A stretch of DNA of 50,105 nucleotides, taken from positions 1-50,105 of the forward strand of contig JAFRYG010000219.1 of the NCBI GenBank assembly GCA_017441205.1, written 5' to 3'. Position 1 is the stretch's first letter, and every line of letters starts with the position of its first letter. The translations under genes and the position numbers were made by a program. Positions 42,429-50,105 of the stretch are shown here, one piece after another. The notes beneath the pieces were generated by a model. The model searched no databases. It saw nothing but the letters and a program-made list of their open reading frames with translations, and was not told where the DNA came from. The DNA is from Pseudomonadota bacterium (lineage in GTDB: Bacteria > Myxococcota_A > Bradymonadia > UBA4248).

Positions 42429-44051
42429 ATGAAATCCTTATCCTTATACATGATCGCCATCGGGGCTTTAGTGCTGCTATCCTGTTCAGACGATAGTTCC
42501 GGGGCAAAACATGGAACTGACGATAATATTGGAAACATCGACCTCGAAAATCACGATAACCTGCCATCGGCAGAGGTAAACAACAGCGGTCAGTGTAAAG
42601 ACACATCCCTCAAGGAAATGCCAGGTGAATGCGGCTGTCAGTTTGAGGACACAGAAATTGGCGGAAAAATCTATTGCCCGGTACGGGTCATGCCCCAGAA
42701 TATCTTACCCAAACTCGAGGAAATTCCAGGGGATTGCGGCGGCTGGGAATACCCCAAACACCATATCGTCCAATACCCCAAACTGCCTGAATTTGGTCTG
42801 GAAGTGACCATCGATACGGATGCCTATGGCATATCGCGTACTTATACAGAGGATAAAGAAGTTGCAGAAGCCACTACGAAGGGCCTCAATAAAGCCATCA
42901 AAGATTATAAAGAACAGGGATTTACACGAATTGTGATCCCGCCCGGACATTATCCGCTCACAAGCCAGGGCATTGCCGTAGTCAGCGAAATGGCTCTCAT
43001 CATGAGCAAAGACGTCATTCTCCAAATGATACCGGTTTCGCGCTGGGATTGTGGACTGATTACCATTTCCGGTGTTCACGACGTCTACATCGAGGGAGGT
43101 AACCTCATAGGCGAACGATTCCAGCACACCAACACGACAAACAAAAACACCGGAGCCACAAATACCGATGAAGAATGCGGTGGCATCCAGGGATCCAACG
43201 ATCAACGAATTTTCATTAATGGTCTGCACATCAAGTCCGTTCACGGTGACGGAATCATGATCTATAAGAGTAAGAACCACTCTACGAATGAAGATCTCAT
43301 CATTGCAAACTGCGAGATCGACGAAGCTTATCGAAACGGTTTGGCTCCTTGTGGAAATGGTATCCGAATTTCCAATAATCATATTCACCATACCCACGGT
43401 GCAGCACCACAGTTCGGCATTGATCTGGAATGCGGCACAAATGAAAGAGTTATAATTGACCATAATACTTTTAATGACAACAGGAACGGCGATCTCGTAT
43501 TGTCATCCAAAGTCGCAGACACGACATTTATTGAATACAATTCATTTTCGATTGGAGATTTGGACAGACACGGTGATGCAGAATTCGTTCCATGGTCGAA
43601 AAATTCTTTTATTTTATATCGGAATTATTTTGCAAAACCTGCTCCGAGCGGCGGATGTTCCGGCCAGCTGACCTGCACGTATGGCAGCAGGGAAGAAGAC
43701 AACAATGTCAAAACTTTTGTGGTTGAAAACGATTTTCCGGCGCAGCGCATCGTCCTGAACAGATACAATTATATGTGCATCAAGGGCAACGTGAGCCATG
43801 AGGGTGTAATTTCGGTCGGTGGTGTCCCAAATCTGCGTCTGCTCGACAACCGGATAGAAAAATTCAGCGACAATCCCGTTCAGGGCAAAAGAGAAATTGC
43901 AATCCCCAAGAATTCTGTAAAAGGCATCGCATCAGGAAATGTTTTATGCACGCTGGATGATTCCGGCAAAGAAGTCTGCAAAGAGATCACTGCACTAAAC
44001 GAAATGAAGGAAGATGAATATTTCCCCGGTAGATTCACAGAGACATTTTAA
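42429..44051 (+). CDS. Right-handed beta-helix lipoprotein (paralogue 1)
   Basis: A 540-residue lipoprotein with lipobox VLLSC and AAAGGAA upstream. After a short linker and a CxC motif (GECGCQFED), a conserved N-terminal block (EIPGDCGGWEYPKH, GFTRIVIPPGHYPL) leads into parallel beta-helix repeats of the pectate-lyase-superfamily type (IFINGLHIKSVHGDGIMIY, IRISNNHIHHTH, VIIDHNTFNDNRNGD). PPGHYPL is typical of the first turn of such helices. Enzymes of this fold act on acidic polysaccharides, but I see no sure catalytic set, so binding or cleavage of a sugar polymer is an inference. Paralogue of the gene at 46789; the two share nearly every block outside the linkers. Confidence 0.88.
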   Translation: MKSLSLYMIAIGALVLLSCSDDSSGAKHGTDDNIGNIDLENHDNLPSAEVNNSGQCKDTSLKEMPGECGCQFEDTEIGGKIYCPVRVMPQNILPKLEEIPGDCGGWEYPKHHIVQYPKLPEFGLEVTIDTDAYGISRTYTEDKEVAEATTKGLNKAIKDYKEQGFTRIVIPPGHYPLTSQGIAVVSEMALIMSKDVILQMIPVSRWDCGLITISGVHDVYIEGGNLIGERFQHTNTTNKNTGATNTDEECGGIQGSNDQRIFINGLHIKSVHGDGIMIYKSKNHSTNEDLIIANCEIDEAYRNGLAPCGNGIRISNNHIHHTHGAAPQFGIDLECGTNERVIIDHNTFNDNRNGDLVLSSKVADTTFIEYNSFSIGDLDRHGDAEFVPWSKNSFILYRNYFAKPAPSGGCSGQLTCTYGSREEDNNVKTFVVENDFPAQRIVLNRYNYMCIKGNVSHEGVISVGGVPNLRLLDNRIEKFSDNPVQGKREIAIPKNSVKGIASGNVLCTLDDSGKEVCKEITALNEMKEDEYFPGRFTETF

Positions 44052-44134
44052 AATGAGCTGATAACTCAGCTTCCGCCCCCCGTTATCATTGCCATTCATA
44101 TTACAGCATTCAGCTCTTGCTTAAGGATATTGCC

Positions 44135-46447
44135 ATGAAAACAGCCACAGTTTTACTTAACACCTTATTTTTTACGATGGGTGTCAGTGCCCTTGTGTGT
44201 ACCGGATGTTCTCTGGAATCGCCCCCTCCATGTGTGGATGGACAAGTGAGATGTGAGAATAACACTCAGGGAGAAGGGCAGTATTCAGAATGCATTAATA
44301 AAGAGTGGTCTGAAATCACCGTCTGTAAGGATAGGAAGGGCAATATTACGCAATGTGAAATCGAGGATGATAATAGAGGTAAATGCCCTGAGGGATGTGA
44401 AGAAGGAGAAAAAGCATGTGAGGATGACAATAACGGTATCGGACATCTGTATACGTGTGTCGGTGGCGCATTTAAGGTAGACGATGGGATTACGTGCAAA
44501 GACGCAAATACCGGAAAAGACACAGGATGTGCCAGTAACAAGGAATGTCCGTCATTATGCACACCGGGAGACAGACAGTGTAAGAATATCAAAGACTCTT
44601 CTGGCAATGATGCAGGCACAGAATATTATTGCAATGAACAGGGTATTTGGGAAACCACTGAATGTGTGGATAATGCTCAAAACAATCGTGTCCCATGCGA
44701 TCCGGATAACCCATCTTATTGCCCAAACTGCAAGGAAGGAACAATCAGGTGTAAAAATGGAAATATAGAAAAATGCAACGATCAGGGTAAGTACGAAATT
44801 GATCATCAATGTACAGATTCCTGGGGAAAGAGTTCAACATGCAAGAATGACACAAAATGTGAAGGAAGATGTACGGATGGGGAAGTCTCTTGTGTGGATG
44901 AAGGCAGTTCCGGAGCGGAATATACCTGTATCGAAGGGGAATGGGACAAAACCCATAAAAAGCTTTGTAAAACAGTTTGGGGAGAAGATACAAAATGCAA
45001 CACAGATACTGATTTATGCCCTGAATCATGTGAGAATGGTTCAAAATATTGTTGCATGAATGGCGAGAATGGATGTCTGCAGAATCAACTCTATACTTGT
45101 ACGGATGGAGTGTATCGCAATCCGGAACCTTGTTCTGGCCAAGGAACTACCCCAGGTAAATGCAAGGACAATTCAAAGTGCGACTTTTGCGAATCTGGTG
45201 AAACAAGCTGCACCGATCCAAATGGCGTAGGAACATATTACACCTGTAATCAGGAAGGGAATTGGAGTACAGGCACAACATGCAAAGGAACATTTGGTAA
45301 TCTAAGGTGCAGTGGTTCTGTATGTGCAAAAGAGTGTGAATTGGGTACCCAAACATGCAGAGATTCCAAACTCTACCACTGCAGCAATAATAACAATTGG
45401 GATAATGATAACACCATCCCATGCGAATTTGGCTGTAAGGATGAATCTTCATGTAATGAATGTAAAGAAAACGATACAACATGCGAAAAAGATTCAAATG
45501 GCATCTCTGTCGTAAAGCGATGTTATAAAGGAGAGTGGAAAATAACGACCTATTGCATGGCATGTGATGATAACAAGAAGGGTTGCAAAAGCAATTTTGA
45601 ATGTTTGGATAAATTGGATTATTGCTTGAATTTGCCAAACAACGAGGGAATTCTGAATTTTAAATGCGACAGAAATATATATGGTGATATCAGTACAGAT
45701 AATATTGAGTCTTCTGGCATTTGTACAAAAAACCATCATTATATTAAAGATGTATCGAATACTTGTCAAAAAGATGGGGATTATTATCGTTGTATAAAAG
45801 ATAATACGAAATTTAATCAGGGATTGGTGCAGGTTTGTGAAAATGGCAATTGGTCTAAGGGTACACGGTGCAATGATAAGTATAAGGTATGTGCAGATGA
45901 CGAAGGGAATTGCATGCATTGCCTTATTGATAACTGTAAAACAGAGGTATACGTTGACTCTCCTAAGCCTGAGATGGTAGGCAATACTAAATCAAGAGGG
46001 CATTTAACTATTAAATGTATTAACGATGGTGGCTATCGAGATAATACGATAAATAATTCATTTGTATGTGAAAATAATTATGAATGTTTAGAAGATCAAA
46101 AAACTTGTGGAACTTGCAGTGATAATATTTCGAAGTCAGGGCCAGATCCTTGTGCAACTTTAAAAGATACTCAACAGGGGTATCGGGGTAAAATTTGTGA
46201 ATTTGGTATTGAAACGTATAATTTCTGCCGTGAAACACCATCCGATAATACTTCGCCGATTACATCGTGCGACAAATCTACGGAGATACAAGGGGATTGT
46301 GGCGAATGTCTTAATGGCACAACAAAATGTCAATCAAATCCACGTTATGCTTTTAAATATACATGCAGTAAAGGGATGTGGTCTGCTGAACCAGTGCAAT
46401 GTCCAACAAAGTATTGTAACTCTACAAATACAGATTGTGCAGAATAA
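44135..46447 (+). CDS. Cysteine-rich repeat lipoprotein
   Basis: A 770-residue lipoprotein. ATG 44135 is chosen over the TTG 18 bases earlier because it has AAGGAT upstream and begins the signal peptide with lipobox ALVCTGC. Almost the whole protein is made of roughly 50-residue cysteine repeats with the pattern C-x-DG-x-x-x-C, a YxCxxGxW turn and GxxxxC-CPxxC spacing (CTDGEVSCVDEGSSGAEYTC, CESGETSCTDPNGVGTYYTC). These resemble repeats seen in other deltaproteobacterial surface proteins; I know no function. The last third drifts from the pattern and is richer in Lys/Asn. It sits between the two beta-helix paralogues. Confidence 0.88.
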   Translation: MKTATVLLNTLFFTMGVSALVCTGCSLESPPPCVDGQVRCENNTQGEGQYSECINKEWSEITVCKDRKGNITQCEIEDDNRGKCPEGCEEGEKACEDDNNGIGHLYTCVGGAFKVDDGITCKDANTGKDTGCASNKECPSLCTPGDRQCKNIKDSSGNDAGTEYYCNEQGIWETTECVDNAQNNRVPCDPDNPSYCPNCKEGTIRCKNGNIEKCNDQGKYEIDHQCTDSWGKSSTCKNDTKCEGRCTDGEVSCVDEGSSGAEYTCIEGEWDKTHKKLCKTVWGEDTKCNTDTDLCPESCENGSKYCCMNGENGCLQNQLYTCTDGVYRNPEPCSGQGTTPGKCKDNSKCDFCESGETSCTDPNGVGTYYTCNQEGNWSTGTTCKGTFGNLRCSGSVCAKECELGTQTCRDSKLYHCSNNNNWDNDNTIPCEFGCKDESSCNECKENDTTCEKDSNGISVVKRCYKGEWKITTYCMACDDNKKGCKSNFECLDKLDYCLNLPNNEGILNFKCDRNIYGDISTDNIESSGICTKNHHYIKDVSNTCQKDGDYYRCIKDNTKFNQGLVQVCENGNWSKGTRCNDKYKVCADDEGNCMHCLIDNCKTEVYVDSPKPEMVGNTKSRGHLTIKCINDGGYRDNTINNSFVCENNYECLEDQKTCGTCSDNISKSGPDPCATLKDTQQGYRGKICEFGIETYNFCRETPSDNTSPITSCDKSTEIQGDCGECLNGTTKCQSNPRYAFKYTCSKGMWSAEPVQCPTKYCNSTNTDCAE

Positions 46448-46788
46448 TCTTTATTTTTGAATCATCCGAGTATAAACAGATCAATTATGAATACAAAATT
46501 ATACCGATCACAGTTTTTTTGTCCTACAAAAAACCTTAAGGAATCTCTGAATAATTGTCTGGTGCGACCAAACTGTGTTGTAAAAACTACTCCCCTTGCC
46601 CCATTGGGGAAAGGGGATGGGGGAAAGGGGCCAATTGTTCAGATGTTTTAACAAGCTCACACGGATATATGATAATACAAAATTTAATTGTACTACTTAA
46701 AAGAGGCAACTCCCTCATGAAGCAAACCTTTCCTACAAAATAGTTGGCAAACAGAAAGCTTCTTTCTTGAACAACATTTGGAGAAAAA
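46448..46788. other. Intergenic region with G-rich inverted repeat
   Basis: No gene found. CCCCTTGCCCCATTGGGG followed by AAAGGGG (about 46592-46616) forms a hairpin, and the purine-rich GATGGGGGAAAGGGG lies just beyond it. AT-rich sequence with a possible promoter for the next gene follows. Confidence 0.5.
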
Positions 46789-48696
46789 ATGCGAAAAAAA
46801 CTATTCATTTACTTATTTCTGTCAGCAACGCTAGTTTCATGCTCAGACGACAGCAGCAATGAAGGTAAAACGCCAGATCCAGGTACGAATCCCGAAACGC
46901 CGGGCACCAATCCCGAAACACCGGGCACCAATCCCGAAACACCGGGCACCAATCCCGAAACACCGGGCACCAATCCCGAAACACCGGGCACCAATCCCGA
47001 AACACTGGGCACCAATCCCGAAACACCGGGCACCTATACTCCACCTGAGTCAGAGATACCAACTCAAGGCGAGGTCGAGGATGGCAAATGCGTGGATTCA
47101 CCAGTTGGCAAGACAGAACCGGGAGAATGTGGCTGCAACTTTGCAGACAAGGATATGGATGGTGACAACAAAATCGATTGTCCGGTCAGGGTCATCCCAA
47201 AAGATGCATTAATTCCTTTGGAAGACATTCCAGGAACCTGTGCTGAGTGGGAATATCCCAAACATCCTGAGATTGAATTGCCGGACTTGCCTGAGTTTGG
47301 TTACGAAGTCACCATTGATACCGAGAAATATAATATTTCCAAAGTGTATGATCCCGATAAAGCCACAGAAACGACAAATGGGTTTAACCAGGCATTTAAA
47401 GATTACACAAAAGCAGGCTATACTCGCATTGTTGTACCACCTGGTCATTATCCGATAAACGCCAATGGCATCAGCCTGGTCGACCACATGGCACTTATCA
47501 TGGGGGATGATGTCATTTTGCAGAAGAACCCCATTAATTCCGGATACTGTCGTCTGATATCACCGAAAAGCCATACGTATATTGAAGGCGGAAAACTCAT
47601 TGGGGATGTCATTGGTCTGCCTCCAAAGAAACCATCCTGCTCCAAGCCTTCCAAACCCAATAAGAAAAGCGGCGAAACGGACGATGAATACAATGGCCGT
47701 TTAAAGGTTTATGAACAGGAGCTCACTGCATACGAAAAGTGGGATGACGACTGGCAGGCATGGAAAGATGCAAATAAACATGGCGGAGATGAATGTAACG
47801 GCATGGATGTATGGCATGATCATGTTTATATCAATGGGGTCAAGATCGAAAGTGTCTATGGGGATGGCATCATGATCCTCGATTATTCCAAATACGATCA
47901 GCCGCGTGTCCTCGAACACGTCATAGTTGCCAACTCGGATATACGTGCCACACGAAATGGCATTGCATTGGTAGGAACCAGCAAAGTCCGAATCACCAAT
48001 AACCATATCCATCATACGGGCGGACTGTCCCCTGCCTGCGGCATTGATATGGAACCCAATGGGAAATCGCGCAACAATCAGGACAATATCATCGATCACA
48101 ATTATTTTGAAGCCAACAATTCAGGGGATATCTTCCTTCACAGTACAAATAATTATATTGAATATAATACTTTCGATCAGGGCGACAGAGTTTGTCACAA
48201 TGACAACACAGTTATTGTATACCCCATGGAAACACAGTTTTTATTCTATCGGAATAAAATTAAAAATTTGGGATTTAGTGTAGGATGCTGGGGCAACTAT
48301 TTATTCTGTCCGTATTTTGGCATTGACTATTATATTCCGGAACCCGAAATTCAGCCAACCCCCAACTTCTTTGTTGAAAATGAAATCGTTCCCAAGACAA
48401 CTCTCTATATCACCGATGCAGATCGCCTATGCCTCAAAGACAACATTTTCCGAAATGCAGATCAGACAGATGTGAAAAATCAAGTCGCTTCGATTGCTAA
48501 GATTAGAAATCTGCGCTTAATCAATAATCGTGTGGAAAATTTCACTGCCAAAAAGAAGAAATTGTTTTGGCTTCACGGAGGTGTTTATGGCAAAGCCTCA
48601 GGCAATATCGCCTGCACCTCTGAAAGCGAAAACAAAGAATGCTGGGAAGACACCAGTCTTAATGAAATGACCGTCGATAAGCGATTTGATAATTAA
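46789..48696 (+). CDS. Right-handed beta-helix lipoprotein (paralogue 2)
   Basis: A 635-residue lipoprotein with GGAG seven bases upstream of the start and lipobox TLVSC. A stalk of GTNPETP repeats (21 bp each, about seven) follows the anchor. Then come the same blocks as paralogue 1 (GECGCNFAD, DIPGTCAEWEYPKH, YTRIVVPPGHYPI) and the beta-helix (VYINGVKIESVYGDGIMI, VRITNNHIHHTGG, NIIDHNYFEANNSGDIF). It differs by a 60-residue Lys/Pro/Asp-rich insertion at about 280-345 between two helix turns and by the longer stalk. Probably a surface-displayed polysaccharide-binding or -cleaving protein. Followed after 11 bases by the gene at 48708, hence co-transcribed with it. Confidence 0.88.
   Translation: MRKKLFIYLFLSATLVSCSDDSSNEGKTPDPGTNPETPGTNPETPGTNPETPGTNPETPGTNPETPGTNPETLGTNPETPGTYTPPESEIPTQGEVEDGKCVDSPVGKTEPGECGCNFADKDMDGDNKIDCPVRVIPKDALIPLEDIPGTCAEWEYPKHPEIELPDLPEFGYEVTIDTEKYNISKVYDPDKATETTNGFNQAFKDYTKAGYTRIVVPPGHYPINANGISLVDHMALIMGDDVILQKNPINSGYCRLISPKSHTYIEGGKLIGDVIGLPPKKPSCSKPSKPNKKSGETDDEYNGRLKVYEQELTAYEKWDDDWQAWKDANKHGGDECNGMDVWHDHVYINGVKIESVYGDGIMILDYSKYDQPRVLEHVIVANSDIRATRNGIALVGTSKVRITNNHIHHTGGLSPACGIDMEPNGKSRNNQDNIIDHNYFEANNSGDIFLHSTNNYIEYNTFDQGDRVCHNDNTVIVYPMETQFLFYRNKIKNLGFSVGCWGNYLFCPYFGIDYYIPEPEIQPTPNFFVENEIVPKTTLYITDADRLCLKDNIFRNADQTDVKNQVASIAKIRNLRLINNRVENFTAKKKKLFWLHGGVYGKASGNIACTSESENKECWEDTSLNEMTVDKRFDN
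46879..47030 (+). repeat. 21-bp coding repeats (GTNPETP stalk)
   Basis: About seven near-identical units of GGCACCAATCCCGAAACACC (20 of 21 bases shown) encode Gly-Thr-Asn-Pro-Glu-Thr-Pro. One unit has CTG (Leu) for CCG (Pro). Such identity suggests recent expansion. Confidence 0.9.
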
Positions 48697-48707
48697 GGAG
48701 ACCGGAT

Positions 48708-49733
48708 ATGAATAAATTAATAATGTTCTTATTCTGTTCTGTTTCTATTTGCTGTGCAGCACATACGGTATATGCTCAGGATAGCAGCAAAACATCCTAT
48801 TGGGGCTTCGCAAAAGCCGACTTAGATGAGTCTTGCCAATTCGATATGGATTGCCTTTCAGAATGGTGCAAGGCTGATTCGGATGCAGAAAATGCCCCCA
48901 GACATTGTGCTGCCAAACTGGCTGACAATAGCCCATGCAAAGAGCACAAAGAATGCCAGAGCTACAATTGCATTGGTTCAGGTGATACCGATAAAAAGTG
49001 CGTTCGCACACATGGTCTGCTCAATTTGAGCGAACCATGTACCAAACATGAAGAGTGCTCAAGTGGTCGGTGCGGTGATGAGGGCAATGGACTGGTCTGT
49101 GTCCTCAAACCCAAGAGCGGTCAAAGCTGCTCCGGTGATTTGCAGAATTTATGCAAAGTATTTATGACATGCGATACTGAATTGACCTACACCTGTGTTT
49201 CTGCTGCACGTGAACCGGGCGAATCATGTCAAAATCCCAAAGAGTGCAAGAGCGGAATATGTAAGTTGCCCGAATTGGGGGATGGCGAAAAATATGATTA
49301 CTTCAATCCGCTTGTGGGAAAATGTGTACAATATGAAGATGGCCATTCCTGCAGCAGTGATGCATCATGTACTTCCGGATGGTGTAAGGCAGATTCTGGA
49401 CCATGCACAAACAATGCAGAAAAGACCAAATGCTGTGCGCCCAAACTTGAGTTGGGAGATACCTGCAATCCCGATGCGAATCGCTGCAAATTCGGATATG
49501 CCTGCAGCTCTTCGAGCAAAAAATGCGTAGAGGAATCCCAAAAGAGCAATGATCGGGAATGTTCCAAAGATAGTGAATGCAAGTCCGGATGGTGCAGAAC
49601 GAACGCTTCTGGCAAAAAACTATGCACTGCAAAACTTACTTATGGCGCCAATTGCCAGGGAAATGAAGATTATTGCGAGGGAGAGGGAAAGACGAAATTA
49701 ACCTGCGACAAAACAACACATAAATGCAAATAA
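48708..49733 (+). CDS. Secreted cysteine-rich protein with CxxxWC modules
   Basis: A 341-residue protein with AAGGAG upstream. The signal peptide ends HTVYA|QD and has no lipobox, so unlike its neighbours it is secreted or periplasmic and not anchored. It consists of about six modules of 40-50 residues with the pattern ESCxxDxDCxSxWCKAD...HCCAAKL and SCSSDASCTSGWCKADSG...CCAPKL, similar in spacing to dickkopf-type or other disulfide knots. The C-terminal module of the lipoprotein at 40652 belongs to the same type. It lies 11 bases after beta-helix paralogue 2 and may be its partner. Confidence 0.88.
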   Translation: MNKLIMFLFCSVSICCAAHTVYAQDSSKTSYWGFAKADLDESCQFDMDCLSEWCKADSDAENAPRHCAAKLADNSPCKEHKECQSYNCIGSGDTDKKCVRTHGLLNLSEPCTKHEECSSGRCGDEGNGLVCVLKPKSGQSCSGDLQNLCKVFMTCDTELTYTCVSAAREPGESCQNPKECKSGICKLPELGDGEKYDYFNPLVGKCVQYEDGHSCSSDASCTSGWCKADSGPCTNNAEKTKCCAPKLELGDTCNPDANRCKFGYACSSSSKKCVEESQKSNDRECSKDSECKSGWCRTNASGKKLCTAKLTYGANCQGNEDYCEGEGKTKLTCDKTTHKCK

Positions 49734-49841
49734 TTGCATGATTATCGTTTTATGCATCGTGTGGGGCAAACAAGGGAGGGGGAAGCTGCCGCATGATGCC
49801 TGAAATTGAAATGGTTCAGTGGTTTCCGGAGGAGAATAATC

Positions 49842-50105
49842 ATGAGATTGGATAAGTCTTTGTTTCTTGCTGCTTTATTGGTTTCTTTAGTGTTGCCCGG
49901 ATGCAGCGACGATTCTAAATCAACTGATAGTGGTCAGGGTGGATCTGAAACCTCTGTCAATCAAAACGGCAGCAACGACAATACCGGCAACAACGACAAT
50001 ACCGGCAATAACGACAATACCGGCAATAACGACAATACCGGCAATAACGACAATACCGGCAATAACGACAATACCGGCAATAACGACAATACCGGCAATA
50101 ACGAC
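49842..50105 (+). CDS. Lipoprotein with NDNTGN stalk, cut by the window end
   Basis: The frame starts at ATG 49842 with GGAGGAG about ten bases upstream and remains open to the window edge (88 codons). A signal peptide with lipobox VLPGC is followed by SDDSKSTDSGQGG and then a stalk of Asn-Asp-Asn-Thr-Gly-Asn repeats. It is the sixth lipid-anchored member of the array and continues outside the window, so its main domain is unknown. Confidence 0.9.
   Translation, partial: MRLDKSLFLAALLVSLVLPGCSDDSKSTDSGQGGSETSVNQNGSNDNTGNNDNTGNNDNTGNNDNTGNNDNTGNNDNTGNNDNTGNND
49974..50105 (+). repeat. 18-bp coding repeats (NDNTGN stalk), open-ended
   Basis: At least seven units of AACGACAATACCGGCAAT, nearly identical, run into the end of the window. 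The end of this window inside a repeat may itself reflect an assembly limit. Confidence 0.9.

Noticed and set aside
1..50105. tRNA, rRNA, riboswitch, transposase or phage genes
   Set aside because: I looked for T-loop-like sequences, conserved RNA motifs and transposase motifs and found none I could support.

Overview
The window comes from a Gram-negative bacterium rich in secreted and lipid-anchored proteins, most likely a Myxococcota/Deltaproteobacteria-type lineage. The evidence is a split-type GlyRS beta subunit, an AgmX/PglI C-terminal domain fragment, a LppC/LpoA-like lipoprotein, an outer-membrane-like protein, and an unusual density of cysteine-rich lipoproteins whose repeats resemble those of myxobacteria and relatives. 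The lineage is inferred; there is no rRNA, tRNA, transposase, phage gene or CRISPR array in the window to settle it.

0-11 kb: a 1613-residue protein of unknown function ending in an alpha/beta-hydrolase-like domain; then a small six-cysteine membrane protein whose stop codon overlaps the start of a membrane-anchored HExxH peptidase-like protein. Facing these is a reverse-strand operon of a helical protein, glutamine-dependent NAD synthetase (nadE) and a Fur-family regulator.

11-20 kb: a cysteine-repeat lipoprotein with a propeller-like C-terminus (reverse), a polytopic membrane protein (forward), then a reverse-strand group: LppC-like lipoprotein, overlapping outer-membrane-like protein and an acyl-CoA carboxyltransferase.

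20-31 kb: forward genes for a phospholipase-D-type lipoprotein, miaB, prmC (with a charged insertion), a nine-repeat cysteine-rich lipoprotein, purU, another cysteine-rich lipoprotein and a PatB/MalY-type C-S lyase.

31-38.5 kb: a disturbed stretch: a tandem array of about 75-bp units, a YjdF-like membrane protein whose C-terminus is built from an inverted copy of that unit, an acidic lipoprotein flanked by 44-bp direct repeats, an antitoxin plus frameshifted zeta-toxin-like gene, glyS with a small cysteine-rich partner, a frameshifted AgmX-type fragment and a frameshifted lipoprotein remnant.

38.5 kb to the end: an uninterrupted forward array of seven exported proteins, six with a lipobox. 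They share interchangeable modules: a cysteine repeat, an EF-hand-like loop with leucine-rich (BspA-like) repeats, right-handed beta-helices, and simple-repeat stalks right after the lipid-anchored cysteine. It looks like a family of modular surface proteins evolving by duplication and module exchange.

Across the window, the intergenic spaces carry about 18 copies of a palindromic element whose stem sequence varies from copy to copy while pairing and a TAT/ATA-C-G signature are kept. This is the least explained and probably most interesting signal.
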